Below, piece by piece: positions 1-12,695 of a stretch of DNA of 64,000 nt (position 1 is the stretch's first letter; the number at the start of each line of letters is the position of its first letter). Under the pieces are notes generated by a model. That model was not told where the DNA came from and made no database searches. It saw only the letters and a list, made by a program, of their open reading frames with translations. Source of the DNA: Curvularia sp. ZM96 (lineage: Eukaryota; Ascomycota; Dothideomycetes; Pleosporales; Pleosporaceae). Where the stretch lies: contig JAJGBQ010000001.1 in assembly GCA_022457065.1 (NCBI GenBank), forward strand, positions 3,038,001 through 3,102,000, read 5' to 3'. A program made the position numbers and the translations under genes.

Positions 1-3000
1 TTCATCTACACTGGCGAGTAAGTTTGCGTGATGTGGCGGCGGATGAAGAGCGATGTATCGCTTTTTCTCTATTGATGAGCTTGCCAAACGTAGGCACAAG
101 TCGCGACGTACTGTCACCCCAGCGTTGCCTGGGCCCACTTTGTCTTTGTGTAGTGTATTGGCGCAAAACGATGCTTCTTGTCGGCTGAGGCTGTCCGAAA
201 CTTTTCGCAGTTTCGATGTGAACGGTGTCGAGCGCCACCATTGCATTTCAGCACGGTAACTGCTTTGACAAACGCCCCAGTTGTCAGCTGGAGGTAGCGG
301 ACTAGTGCGCCTCACGTTGGTGTAACAAAACGGGAAAGTGTGGACATGGAAAAGGAGCGAAGGATATATGGGGCAATAGTCTATATCGGCGTTTCAGTGT
401 AGGACCGGATGCCAAAGCTTGGAAGACGAAAAAGCAGATGTAACACCGTGTTCACCAGCCATTGCTGAACTGTAGATCTCCATCTGGGGGTGAGCCAAGC
501 GGGCGATCATTGTTACTGCAGATCATGCGCGCACAGGTGTCAGATGTGAAAAGAAGGGTCAGCGGTACCCTTTGTACAGTGGATGTGACAGGCGGTTTAG
601 GCCCAGATTTGAAAGTGAGTTTGAAAGGTGCGGCTAGCACGAGATGTGACCCAAAGTGACAGCACCGCGACGCGTAGTGTGAAAGACGATCTGGATCCAG
701 CGTTTAACGGGCACCAGCGACGAAGACGCTCATGTGGTCTGTCTGCAAGGCACTGGATCGTTACATCATAGCTACACTTGAGCGTGGCAGTAAGAAGCTG
801 ACTCGGTAAAACGCAGCATTCCCTGTATTCGATATCAGCGCGGTGTATTCGGCGAGGTCCACCCGCGCGTGGCAATACTCGTCAGTCTTGGCGTGCGGCC
901 CAAGGGGAATAGTGCGACCAAGATCTCGATTTCGATGCTTGTTGCAATCAAGTGGGCTTCCAAGGTCAAGAGAAAGCCCGACAGGTACGAAGGTCCTCCA
1001 TGGCTGCTGGTTGAAGATGTGACGTGACTGCCCTGATGAGCAGCGCTAGCGGGGGGTTTTTTTGGGCTGGGTGTGAAGAGAGAAGCAAGGGGGGGAATGA
1101 GGTGGATGAGTTGTCGGCATGGGCCGAGCAACCGAATGGAACAAAACGGACGGGCTCGGCCGTCGATCTTGGACGTAATGTCCTTAAGCACAATATGCTG
1201 TGCTGGCCTTGGGAGGGTACTGTAGCATGTTTGCTTCTGCAGCACTCTTGCACAGGAAGAGAAAGGGGTTTGGGCGGGCCTGTCGATCCGATTTGGAGCG
1301 GGCGCTCAGATCTGAGCTAAACGGCTTTTCCTCGCTGGCGCTGCATCTTGCGTTGGGCCCATGGACCAAGGACGCGCCGGAGCTGCAGCTAGCGCACTAG
1401 GCAGGAGTCAATGACGAGTCAGTGGAGCTTCATTTGCGGCGTCGAAGGCGGCGTGCAGACAACTATTGTGTATACAGCCATGATTGAGTCCAAACTGGAG
1501 AATTGGGCGCGGGACGTGAAAGTCCGCAGCTATGGAGAGCAGGGAGTTGCGGGTACGAGGCCCCGACGTCACCTGGATGCCTGGTATAGTGAGGCTGGAG
1601 GGGGCCACGGCGTGGTCTAGGTCATGTGTTTGACCGCTGGTGTGCCGCTGTCAAAAACCGTAGGCTCCAAAGCTCGATTAGTAAACGGTGATATAACGGT
1701 AAACTGCATCGAGACGAAATGGGTGGATTGCGCGCCAATGTCAACCAGAGGCCACAGCTGCAGGGGGTGCGATGGTGGGGAGAAAAGCAAGTGCTGGCTG
1801 TCATAGCAGAGAGGTGGGTTTCAGGATGCAGACAGGTAGCGGGCGCGGCCTGTGATTGGCCTGGTGGGTATATTTCGTCAATCTGATCTCGACGATCCCG
1901 GCCGGGGATCCCTGCGTGAGCAGCGTGGGAGACGCAACAGGGCAAAATCCAAATACCAGAGCCACGTACAGCGGTTAACCCTTCTTCGGCGGCAGCCTAG
2001 CAGCGGGATGGTTGCTTGCGCTGCTGAAACCAACGCGCGGCACGACCACCACTGCAGGCGGGCGCGGGCTGTGGTTGGCGCGCAGAGACAGCGTCGACGG
2101 TGGATCGGCAGAGATGCATGTCACGGGCACGGCATCGAACAAACAAGCTACACATGGGCGTGCAACCATGATGCTGTACCATGTCAAGGTTCAACGTCGC
2201 CGACCTCTGGAGTAGTATCGCATCCAAGGTGGACATGCAGAAGCCAGGTTAACAGTTGCCCTCGATGGTGGCGATCATCGCACCAGGGGGGTGGGAGGGC
2301 GAGCAAGACCCTCCATGACAAACATGTCAGGGTTGCTGCAGGGAACAGGTCTCAAACCTTGGTACGTCGTCGCTCCCCTTCCGCCCGTGCAAATCCTCTT
2401 CTATACATGCAGACGGGGAGACGGGGTGCCGCCGACGACGACCACGACCAAAGTCAATATTCTGCGAGTCGTGGGGAGGGAACAATGGGCGGAGTCAATT
2501 CCGCGGAAGCGTGTTGCATTGGCGCGGGGCAGGTTGGGCGACTACATGGCCATGTGTGTGTCGATATGTGTGTGAATGTGGTTGTTGGCGAATGTGAATA
2601 GATGCAGGCGCAGGATGGGTATCAAATGCTGTTGGGGGTGGGCTGAAGACGTTTGGTTCGTGGGGCGTGAAACCTGTCGCACGAGAGCATGGCCGTGACA
2701 TGCAGAGCGAGACATGCTACGGCGTGTTGCAGAGGTACCGTATGTAGCATACATGGCCGAGCCATGGCTGTATCGCTGGAACCACCGTTGGTACCAGGAG
2801 GCGGGAGCCGGCACAGCAGCATCGGTGGCAGTAGCGTAGGGGGGAGAGGATTAGGTGCGGCTGATGCGCACAAGAGCCAACGAGCATCGGGCAAGCAGCA
2901 GCGTCTCGTGGCCTCTTTGACCAAGCGGAAGGCCCCGCGCGAAGCTCCGGCGAACAGAAGGAGTGTGTGGCGGTGGTGGTTGGTGGTCGTGGCCGTGGTC

Positions 3001-4220
3001 GCGGTGGTTGAGGTGCAGGCCAGGCATGCCCGCGCCAGGCTGGGCTGGGAGCATGGGTTGGCGATCCGGCGACTCAGGGACCGACCCAGGCCGACCGAGG
3101 GCGACACAGACTCTCGGTCTCCAATAGTCGCAGGCCGCACTGGGGAAAGCGAACGCGATGCACGCCTTGGCGGAGGTTTTCGCAATCGCGTTGCACCCCG
3201 GCGGGGGCAGGGGTGGTGAATCAACGGCAAAGGGCATGAGGATTTGCGTGCAGGCCGCCGCCCGAGGCCGCCGATGCGGCGGGGGCAGGCAGGGCGAGGG
3301 CGAGGCTGGCGACGAGGGAAGTTGAAGGGGGTGCAGCTGGTCGTGTGTATTGTCCGCGTCGCGTGTAGTGTATGTACAGTAGTAGTAGTGGTATGTCGGC
3401 GTAGTGTGTAAGTATGTAGTGTGCAGCGTAGTGTAGGGTGGGCAGGCGGCGGCTGAGGCTCAGCGAAACACAGCACCCAGCCCGCCGGAAGCTGTGCGTC
3501 CCGGAAACTCTACCCCGGATCTGATGCGTCAGCCACGCGCCTGCGCCGCATTCGACTTGCACCCACCTCTCGCTCGCCCTCGTCGCCCTCTCTGCATCAC
3601 CAGGGCCCCGCGGGGCCAGCGCGTCTGCCACTGGCTCTCGCCCCAGAGCCGGCACCACCTCGGTCGACCCGGATGCGATGCGATGCAACACCGCAGCTGT
3701 GCGCTGCCACCGATGCCTGGGGCACGGCGACGCGCCCAGGGCGGACATTACCACGGCCCAGGCTGCCCTCGATCCTGGCCACGACGACAATAGCAACACT
3801 CGCGCGGGTTGAGTCGCGGTGTCAGGTAGAGTGCACGCTGAGCATCCCCACCGATGGCGTACGTTGGCCCACCAGCGGGGGGCGTGAATGGAGAAGGTTG
3901 AGCGACAGGCAGGCCGGCGGGCGGGCAGCCAGCGAGCGAGCGACAAGCAGCCTCACTCGGATCGAGATGATAGCGTCACACCCTCTGCGATACCCGCGCT
4001 GCAAAGGCACGAGATGCACCCCAGTCGAGGCACGTCGGCGATGCAATAGCTCGCGGTGGGTGACGACGTCTTTTGGCAATCAACGGTTTTTCTGCTTCCC
4101 AAAACGTCGTCGACTGCCCCTCAGCGCATGCCGAAACGGGCCCTCGGACTGGGGCTAACAGTATTCCAAATGCCACGCGCCGCGCTGACTGGTGCGCGCC
4201 TCCCACATGAGCGGACTCGC

Positions 4221-4270
4221 TACTCTTCGCTACTCTTCGCTACTCTTCGCTACTCTTCGCTACTCTTCGC
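4221..4270. repeat. 10-bp tandem repeat, five perfect copies
   Basis: The unit TACTCTTCGC occurs five times without a mismatch, with a partial copy on each side. It lies in non-coding DNA about 2 kb upstream of flbD. Copy number is likely to vary between strains. Confidence 0.95.
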
Positions 4271-5699
4271 TACTGGCCCGCTGGCAGATCACCCAGATCA
4301 CCCACCAGCCCAACAACGGCCGCCGGCACCGTCGTCCAGCTGTGGCGGCCACGCGCTGCCGTCTCCGTATGTACGCTGCTGCCCTCTAGCAGCGCTCTAG
4401 GCCGTCACCTCGCCGCTTTGGAATCCTCATGCAGCTTACCCTCTCGCCCAACTCGGCTGCCTCTGTTTTGAGGGCATGGCGCTAGCCTCGGGAGAACGAC
4501 AGGCCCGAAAAGGAGTCGTGATGGCGCCAAGCTCACCTCGCCGACCTTCAGCACCCCCCATGTCACGCCCGTGACGATCGCACTACTCGCGCGCCCGGAG
4601 CGCAGACCAGCACCAGCACCCGTTTGATCGACGCTCGAGTGCTGACTGCAACGTGCATCGTGCGCCCGCTGGAGAACGCTGCCTCACATGTAGTGGTTCG
4701 CACGACAAACACCACACGACAATGTCTCTGCCAATGGCGCCGCCCCAGACGATACAGCCCTCCGCCTCACACACACATACCCCTCCTCGTTGTGTCGTGG
4801 CCGCCCCAGAAACAGCCCCCCCCCCATACCATGTCCACCTAGTATGTTTACTGGCACTTGCAAGAAACAGGGACCGTTGCCCTGTTCGGCCCTGTCTGGA
4901 CAATACTAGTACGTACCATACATACGTCCAAGGCATCTTCTTTTTTTCCCTCTTGCTGTGAGCCAGGGTGACGGGTCCCAGGTCCTGCCCACCATGGCGA
5001 CGTGGTAAAGTGGTAGACACACGGGCAGCAGCGGCCAAGGGAACTGCGTGCACCGGGACACCCTGGACGCTGCTGAGGCTGGCTGAGGCGCATGCTGCTC
5101 AACCTTGCGGCCATGCTCATGTTTGGTTTTACAGTGCGCAGGGCAAGTCGAGTATCGCGCCCAGTGGGGGTATTCTTGACTATCGTTATGGTGTCTACAC
5201 AAGCCCGCCGGCCAATGTGCTAGCTGCGCATTGTCATGAATCGGCAGCCAAACGGCCAGGGCCCCTAGTAAGTGCACCATCCTGCGCGAGCGGTGGGCCG
5301 CTGACGGGGACGAGCGCGCTCACGGCGGCCAGGGAGCGTCGCAGGGGGGTGTGTGCCCTTCACCCTGGTCCTCCCACCATGGAAATGCGAGCTGGGCGTC
5401 CCGCTTGCTTTTTCTGCCCTCCCAAAGATGGCGTCCGGCGAGCGCCATACGCCATGCCACGATGTGATACAGGGTATTTGTCGAATCCGACGATCTGGTC
5501 CTCTACTAGGTTCATCGCTGCTCGTGGGCGTCGTAGACAGCCATCACACTAGCCTTTTTGCTGCTCAGGGCCCAGTCAGTTGCTCTGAGCGCCCCATGAC
5601 GCCCCAGCGCTCTGTGTCCACCATCTCACCATTGCCTTAGCCGCATCTTTTGAAAAGCAGAATCCTCGCTCACCTCTGCCCGTCCCGAACAAGTCAATA

Positions 5700-6209
5700 A
5701 CTCCTCGACCGCCTTGGCGTCCAAGTGCCTGACTATCCCCCCCTCCCCACGTCCGCCTTGATATATACCGGTGCTTCGCCTCTACCGTTGGTCCGTCAAA
5801 CAACGTCCACTACCACTCAACATCCACTCAACCAAACCAAACCAAACACTTTCCTCATCCTACGTTTCCCATTGCTACTCGACCTCGATACGGTATGTTC
5901 TTGTCTTCTGGACCCTCCCGTTGCGCTTCGTCCAGGCCATGGCCTCTTCACTGCCTGTCCACTCTGGAACATGTTCGGCAACTTGCACTTGGTCTGGTAC
6001 CTTTTGCAGCCGGACCTACAACTGTTTCATTCTCTCATTCGGCTTGTTCCAGCCTCCTCCCTCCTGCATCACTGTCATTGTTCTTGCTAGTTCTTGTCAC
6101 TGACCCTCCACCCTTCAGCCTTTTGCAAAGTATCGAAACAGAGTCATAGTCCGCATTCTTCCTTTACTTCTCTTCCACATCTCGCCTTCCTCTACCGGAA
6201 GACTTCACA
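5700..6209 (+). promoter_or_regulatory. Probable core promoter and 5' leader of flbD
   Basis: The sequence turns strongly pyrimidine-rich before the ATG, as in many filamentous-fungal leaders. A TATA-like run sits near 5760. A GTATGT near 5893 and a pyrimidine-rich CCACCCTTCAG near 6110 could delimit an intron in the untranslated leader. Several short upstream ATG frames occur, for example at 5895. The transcription start is inferred, not seen. Confidence 0.4.
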
Positions 6210-7418
6210 ATGGTTGCCCACCGACGCGGCCCCTGGTCGCAGCACGAGGATCAGTGGCTTGTCAACCTGGTAGCTCGCAATGGACCCCACAACTGGGTTC
6301 GCATTTCACAAGAGATCGGTTCCCGGTCACCAAAGCAGTGCAGAGAGCGTTACCACCAGAACCTGAAGCCCTCATTAAACCACGACCCAATCACCAGTGA
6401 AGAGGGTGAACTGATTGAGAAGATGGTGGCCGAGATGGGTAAGAGATGGGCTGAGATTGCTCGACGGTTAAAAGGCCGCAGCGACAACGCTGTCAAGAAC
6501 TGGTGGAATGGTGGCCAGAACCGCAGGAAGCGAAATCCAGAGCGTCCTGATCAAAGATCCCGCGACCACATGCACCACGCTCAACCTGGTTTCCACTACC
6601 CACTCCCCCACAGCCTCCCTCACCACGAGGAGCACCACCACATGCAACCCCGCCACGACCAACAACGACACGACTCCCACCGACCGTCGATGCACTCACC
6701 ACACTCGCTCAAGCTTCCCCAGCCCCAGCGGTTTGAGCCTTACCCAGCTCCCCGACCACAGCCCCTCGACCTCGCCACCTACGGATCCCACGCAGCTGTC
6801 CGGGCACGAGGTTTCGAAACGCCCATGCCCTCACCTTCCGGCTACTCCATCGTATCGGCCGATGGTGCTCCTTCGCTCATCACCGACACTGGTTCAGAGT
6901 CAAGGTCTCCCCGAGGCGCAGCCTCCCCTCCAGAGATGACCCTCGCCCCTCTAGTTGGCAGCCGCGACGAGCGCAAGAACTCCAGCACCCGCTACCTACC
7001 CACATCTGGCTTCGCACCCGAGGACGACTCTGCCAGCGATGCTTACAGACGCCGTGGCTCTCTGCAGCTGCCTCCTCTGCACCGCAACGATACCCCCTCT
7101 TCCAAGACAACACCCACATTCCGCGAGCCCAACTACGAGCGTCCACAGCCACCACAACTCCTTACTCAACCCACTCCTCAGCTCACACATCACCACTCGA
7201 TGCCCCAGTCTGCGCCCACTAGTGTTCCACAACGGCCACTGCCTCCTTTCCACTCGCTTGCCGAGCCAAGGCTGCCTCTACCCCACTCCAACAGCGCAAG
7301 CACCAGCCCAGCATCGAGGCAACTGCCTTCCCCCTATGCACTGTCATCAATGCCGGCAGAAGCAAGGAGCGCACCTGTCTCACCAAAGGACCGGATGTCT
7401 CTGCGGAACATCATGTAG
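6210..7418 (+). CDS. flbD: FlbD-like Myb transcription factor, 402 aa
   Basis: A single uninterrupted frame. Residues about 6-50 and 58-103 form two Myb/SANT repeats with regularly spaced Trp (RRGPWSQHEDQWL, NWVRIS; KRWAEIARRL, KNWWNGG). The linker SPKQCRERYHQNLKPSLNHD is characteristic of the FlbD family. FlbD acts in the nucleus as part of the fluffy-gene cascade that promotes conidiation in Aspergillus; the same role here is inferred. The remaining ~290 residues are Pro/His/Ser/Gln-rich, probably disordered, with SP motifs that could be phosphorylated. The ATG at 6210 starts directly before the first repeat, as usual in the family. The gene is isolated: over 5 kb without a recognisable gene lies on each side, which may reflect extensive cis-regulation. 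Confidence 0.92.
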   Translation: MVAHRRGPWSQHEDQWLVNLVARNGPHNWVRISQEIGSRSPKQCRERYHQNLKPSLNHDPITSEEGELIEKMVAEMGKRWAEIARRLKGRSDNAVKNWWNGGQNRRKRNPERPDQRSRDHMHHAQPGFHYPLPHSLPHHEEHHHMQPRHDQQRHDSHRPSMHSPHSLKLPQPQRFEPYPAPRPQPLDLATYGSHAAVRARGFETPMPSPSGYSIVSADGAPSLITDTGSESRSPRGAASPPEMTLAPLVGSRDERKNSSTRYLPTSGFAPEDDSASDAYRRRGSLQLPPLHRNDTPSSKTTPTFREPNYERPQPPQLLTQPTPQLTHHHSMPQSAPTSVPQRPLPPFHSLAEPRLPLPHSNSASTSPASRQLPSPYALSSMPAEARSAPVSPKDRMSLRNIM

Positions 7419-8225
7419 GCTGCTCGTTTGTTTCAGCTTGCTTGTCATTTCCTTTCTTGTCCATAAAGTCACGTGCGCCACTTCACATATGTCTATTAAT
7501 TGCCGAAACGTCAGACTCCGGCATCGCTTGTTCTACTAGTCTTCTTCACATGTCACATTTACTTGTTTTGTATGAAACCATCAGGGAAACCATTGTACAC
7601 GACTGGCGGGATACCCCATGTAGCGTCTGTAAGCAGAAGGGGGCTTCATATTTGGGAGGATGTATCATCTTGCTTCTATTTCGGCCTTTTACGGCTACGT
7701 CCTTTTGGCATTCTGTGCGTTAAAGTTCGAAACGCTACTTCTTTTTTCCTCACCCATCCGCGCTCTACCGAGCGCGAGTCATCTGTATATTTGCGACCAA
7801 AGTCTTGTCGCTAGCGATAATACCCAATAGTGTGCGAAAAATCAGCACTTGCAATCTGCGAATGTCTAAATCAATACGATTCGTATTCCAATCACCTGAC
7901 AAGAACCACCCCCCTACTCTGTCTCTCTGTACGACCCACCTGACTCGCACTTATTCCCTTCCTCCGCTCCAAGTGTTCCAACGATTCAGTAACCGATAAA
8001 CCATACACTCCCCCCTTATCACTAACGATCGGCAAACACTAGGCCTGACGCCCCCCCTCTCTCTTTGTCTCTACTCCACCGGCATTTCCTCGCCGCCCCA
8101 ATTACATCCCCTTCCTCACTTGCTCACTCCGGTTCCAAGTACCCACTCTACCACCTTTCTCTCGAAACAGGGCTGTGTCCACGATCCCCCACCCCACCCT
8201 GTATGTACGTACCAATGTACATGTA

Positions 8226-8242
8226 TGTGTGTGTGTGTGTGT
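8226..8242. repeat. TG dinucleotide microsatellite
   Basis: A short uninterrupted TG run in non-coding DNA, followed by further imperfect TG-rich sequence. Confidence 0.85.
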
Positions 8243-8633
8243 CTATGTGTGCCTGTATGGTCTGGACTCTACACGCTCTCGATCTATACTACAAGTGGGT
8301 ATATCGATCGGGAGAGAGAGAGACAGATCCTTGATGCAGACGTTTTTTTTTCTTGAGATGGTTTAAACGTTCGCTTTTTCGGGTAAATCGGGAGCTTATT
8401 ACTGGATATAGATCTCACTTGATTTTTTTTGGCATGTATCTATGTATGGAAGTGTGTGTGTATTTGTGTGTATGTATGTATGTGAAGGCTTTCCTTGCCC
8501 TCTCGGGTAATCGGGGGAAATGGGAAACAGTGGTCTTTGGCTCAGCGGGGATGGGGAGGGGGGAAAAGAGAGGGACTTTTTTTTCTGGTTGGTTGGGCGA
8601 TGAGGTTTTTCTTGCAGGACAGGGCGGACATGG

Positions 8634-8665
8634 CTGACTGACTGACTGGCTGGCTGGCTGGCTGG
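8634..8665. repeat. Compound tetranucleotide repeat
   Basis: Three copies of CTGA are followed without a gap by five copies of CTGG, then CGCGCGC. The two units differ at one base, so one array probably arose from the other by mutation and slippage. It is in non-coding DNA. Confidence 0.9.
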
Positions 8666-11600
8666 CGCGCGCTTGAAGGAAGGGGAGGGGTATGTAAGCA
8701 AAGGTGTGGTGGGACACTGGCTTGCAGGTCGGTAGGTCAGGATATGAGGGGGTGTATTCCTCTTTGAGAAGTATGTGCAGTTTCCTGCGTCTGCCTTTCT
8801 TGAGAGGAGACCCGTCTAGAACTGTGGCATGTAGCATCCCATTCCTCTCCCCTCAGCTCGGTCTCTCTTTGCCCGTCTTCCTACCTCACTTTCCCCTCCC
8901 CCATACCGAATCCTACACACGTACTGCAGCAAGGTTCTTTCCTTGGATGTATGTACACCTGCCCTTCAGCTGAATACGTGTCTGTCATATGTCCACGTCC
9001 ATTTTCCCCCCTTGTTTGCCGAACTCACATGCCGTGTCTACATCATGACTGCCTGCCACACTTGAGCTACTGGATCTCGCCCTGTGCTCCCGTATGCAGC
9101 GTCACACGGCGGTACTCGTACACTACTTGCATCCTTCTTTGCTCGCCCGGCAAGCCCGACTGTACATCGGTCTTCGAATCACAGCGTCGGCCTTCTCCCC
9201 GCCCGACCGGCGGGCGACGGAGCGGCTGCGGGCCCCCAAGTAACCACTTACACTTACACCTACCACTATGTGTCTGTGTCTGTTGTCTGTGTGTATGTGA
9301 GTGGGTGGGTACGAGTGGCAACGTCCGGAAGCGGCATCAGTCCACATATGGTCCGACCGGCCAACGTTTTTTTCCCTTAGCCTTCTCGTCTCTGTCCGTC
9401 CGTCGTCGCTCAATTTACCCTCTTTGCTCACTCAGCTGTTGCCAGAAACGTCAGTTGTTAGCCAACGGCGTTATCGAAAAAAAAGGGTCGCCGACTAGAA
9501 ACCACGCTATATCCATTACCCACATCCAAGGTCATGACTAGTTGAGTAATGCCATGGCAAGACGACGACGACATCCCAAGAGGGCAGAGATTCGATCATG
9601 CGCCCCGTTAACGATCCAGCCTTCTTTTCGGCTATTAGACTTTGGGGGTGATCGTCCTTTTGGATTAGCGCCACTATGGCGCCAGTCAGCCAGCAAGCGA
9701 TGGGGGGCGCTACGCAATGTTTATCTGTTGCATAAAAGTGACGGAGGGATGGGAAAATCTGCTGCAAGGCGTTGGTACTGACAGAAAGAATAGGCGTGGT
9801 TGTTGATCTTTGGCTGACTTGCTTTTGCCTGAGCATGCGTCTGCCCAGGGGTGATTACATACTCCCGCTGCCCGAAGATTGTCCCTCTGGTACCCTAACG
9901 CCTTCGCTCGCTTTTACCCATCCCATGCGCTGAATTCGATAGTGCGGCCTTCCCGAATGAATAACCTTTTTCGTGCGGTGTTTTCTCCCGGCCTTCTAGC
10001 TACGGTTTCTGCTTCCGTCGAATCGGGCATGCCCGCTTTGAGCCTGTCTACTTTGATGTCTTACTCCGTTCGACGGTCTGTCTTCTCGATCTGGCGGCCC
10101 TGCGGCCGTGAGATCGTTTCTGGCCCTTTTTTGCTAGCTAGACTAGCTAATGCATGCGCCGTTGCTGACCGGCAGCGGCCAGTTGGATGGGCCGCCGCCG
10201 TCCGCTGCCCGTCCATCTGGGCTTTTTTCCTTTCTTCCTTTTTCTTTCCTTTTGGCAAAGGGAAAAGGCTACTTGGCTGGTGACCAGTCTGTCGGGTCGT
10301 GTCCGAAATACGTCGGCCAGAGGCTAGACTTTTCTCTCAGTGTTGTTTGCAGTACACCTACGGCACGGCACCCGGGGATGTAGGCGCCCGGAGAACCAGT
10401 GTTATCATGGGACTCACGTATTTGTGTTCTTGTTCATAATTGAAAGATTCCGGTTCTGCGTTATGGCAGTAGGGCTTACGACTTCGGCGCTTCGAGGACT
10501 GTTTGACTTGTCACAAGTCCAGCCCCATCCCGCCTTGCTCATAATTTCTTCTTCTCACCAGACACTGCCTCTTCTCTATTATCTCTGGTACCATGTCTCT
10601 TAGTGACCAGCTTGCCCCTGTCAATCTGTCGCTCCATCGGCAGTCTGGCCCAGCATCACAGCATTATAGTGTCACGTCGAATCGCAGATGCAGCAGCTGG
10701 GTACGCCCCGCATAGGACTCAGACTCCTGTTTTTTTCTGCCAGGCTTGTGACGTAGTAGAACCGGGAAAAGGCCCCCCATGCCGTGTTGCATAGCAATGT
10801 GTACAGGATCATGGCTGTCTGAACAATGTTGCTAGGATGGCGTGGCTTATCAGTGAGGGATTGTGCATGAAACACGTAGCCGCCAGAGCAGAGGCCATGG
10901 CTGTCAGTAGATATGCACGAACCATCAAAACGAAGTGGCAGACGAGGTTGATCTCGGTCCCAGACTTTCTGGGACCGTAGCACCGTTGCGGGTGACCCTA
11001 GTGAAACGCCCAAGTTGCTGCGGTTGAACGTCGATCAGTGCTCGAGCTCTCGCTTTCGGCGGTTGATGCGCAGCAAGGGTGTCTGGGTTGTCTGTGCCGA
11101 ACTACATGCGGTGAAGACGTTGGTAGGTCAAACGCCTTTGTGGAGTCTGCGTCTGTCTCCGACCGGAACAGTGCGGAATGTGCTGGCAAACGTCCTCTGG
11201 GACCGAGTTATGCCATCTGTTTCCTTCTTTCCCTAGTTCAAACGGATGTGCCCCACGACTCTGGTAGCTGTCAGGGCAAGACACTGTAGCCGATCTCACT
11301 TGCAGGACACGTTTCTCGGTTGCGCTTTGTGTGGTTCAGCTACGGAGCATCGCGCCCACCCCCCCTTTTCCCTTACCCCTTGGGAAAAATGAAATCTGCA
11401 TGTACATGACATGTACTTTGGCATGGTGTACCAACCAAAAAATACTTACGTATCATTTCGGAGGTACATCCCCACAACGCGAGAGGCTCGAGTGGAGCCG
11501 TACTTCGCAGCAGAGCCAAAACACTGAGCCGAGCCTTGATCCACACATCTGCCCCTCGGTTGCCAGACGATGGTGCGATTGCCAGCTGACTCCATCATCG

Positions 11601-12695
11601 CTTGTCTCGCCCAGTGTCTCATTCTTTTTTGGTTCCTGCATGACCAGCGGGCCCGGCCATTGCGCTGGATAAACCGGCAGTGCATGTATCCACCAGGGCG
11701 CTTTGCGCTCGGAAGTATGACGGTGTCCAAGAAACGAGAGACACAGGTACTGGTCACCACCTTGCATGCATCTTTTACACCAAACTGCCGATGTGACGCT
11801 GCGCTACAAGCGACGGCCAGTGTCCTTCAGTGTCTTGTGCAGCTAGGTGTATGCCGGTTACGTGTGCGCAAGAGTAAGCCATCCACCAGCAATTTCTATT
11901 TGTCCGTATGATTACCACATCTCTTGTCTTCACATCCACAGTACTCTTGTTTCTAGGGTGTTGACATGACGCATCTCACTCGTAACTCTGGTGCGCGTTC
12001 TGCGGCCTTCAACTGTCGTCGTCGACGGAAGCGGGTGATGTCACTCGCTTACCGAATTGCAGGTAAGGGCGCGGGTTGCGGGTTTCGGTACTTTGCGGCT
12101 AATTGCCTTACCACCATCCCTCAGCTATATGATCCCATGTTATTAACTCCGTTGTGTAAGACTACCCAGCCCTGTCGAAGGTAAAACCAACTTCTTGCCG
12201 CATAGTGGCAGCGCAGCTGGTGTGTTGTTTGATCGCGATACGAGCAGCATCGGGCCTTTTTTCGCTAGGGACGGCAAATCGACCAGATGACACGCAACAC
12301 ATGGTGGTGCAAAACCGGGTGTTTTCACTCCTTCGTGGCGGGCATGTTGCGATTGGCCAGTTGGAATGTCAACTGGATTGGGATCGGGGCAGGAAAACCA
12401 GAAGCTATTGGTCACGTGATGTCGCTTCTCCGTCGCGTCTTTGCCCCATGGGCCGTTCCCGGCCGTCCGGGATGAACCGCCCCGAGAACATCATCTCATC
12501 ACATCACATCAATTACCATCGTCAAATCGCCCCGTGGTATCTGCATACAGACGCTTCAGGTGCATATTGGGGCTGTTGAAGGATATACATTGTTATTGCT
12601 TGTCGCGGCTTCTTCGGCTCCTCTGGCCGCTACTGGTGCTACCGCAAGCCGTGCTACATCCCGCATATTGTTGATGTCTGCATCCACCGGGAGGA

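Larger units (their letters stand above)
1..6209. other. Gene-free GC-rich block upstream of flbD
   Basis: Open frames here on both strands (up to 284 codons near 2622-3476) are low-complexity Arg/Pro/His/Thr mixtures with no domain, no intron signals and frequent non-ATG starts. I treat them as products of high GC content. The stretch holds a 10-bp tandem repeat near 4.2 kb and, in its last 500 bases, a pyrimidine-rich leader. A very long upstream region is plausible for a developmental regulator, and an unannotated non-coding transcript cannot be excluded. Confidence 0.6.
7419..12695. other. 5.3-kb gene-free block downstream of flbD
   Basis: No frame here shows a recognisable domain or a coherent exon series. 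The first few hundred bases are presumably flbD 3' UTR. Pyrimidine-rich and purine-rich tracts, a TG microsatellite near 8.23 kb and a tetranucleotide repeat near 8.64 kb are present. A CACGTG box lies at about 12413, in the upstream region of the next gene. An undetected small gene or non-coding RNA remains possible. Confidence 0.55.

Noticed and set aside
1852..2601. 249-codon plus-strand frame
   Set aside because: Non-ATG start, no recognisable motif, Arg/Gly/Cys-rich mixture; no splice structure around it.
2622..3476. 284-codon minus-strand frame in the GC-rich left block
   Set aside because: Composition is low-complexity Pro/Arg/Thr/His, with no domain and with overlapping long frames in other phases; typical of GC-rich non-coding DNA.
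12441..12674. Upstream frame with hydrophobic stretch as MTC6 exon 1
   Set aside because: It is in frame with the MTC6 start but ends at a TGA, and I could not find a convincing intron to bypass it; noted as a possible signal sequence only.
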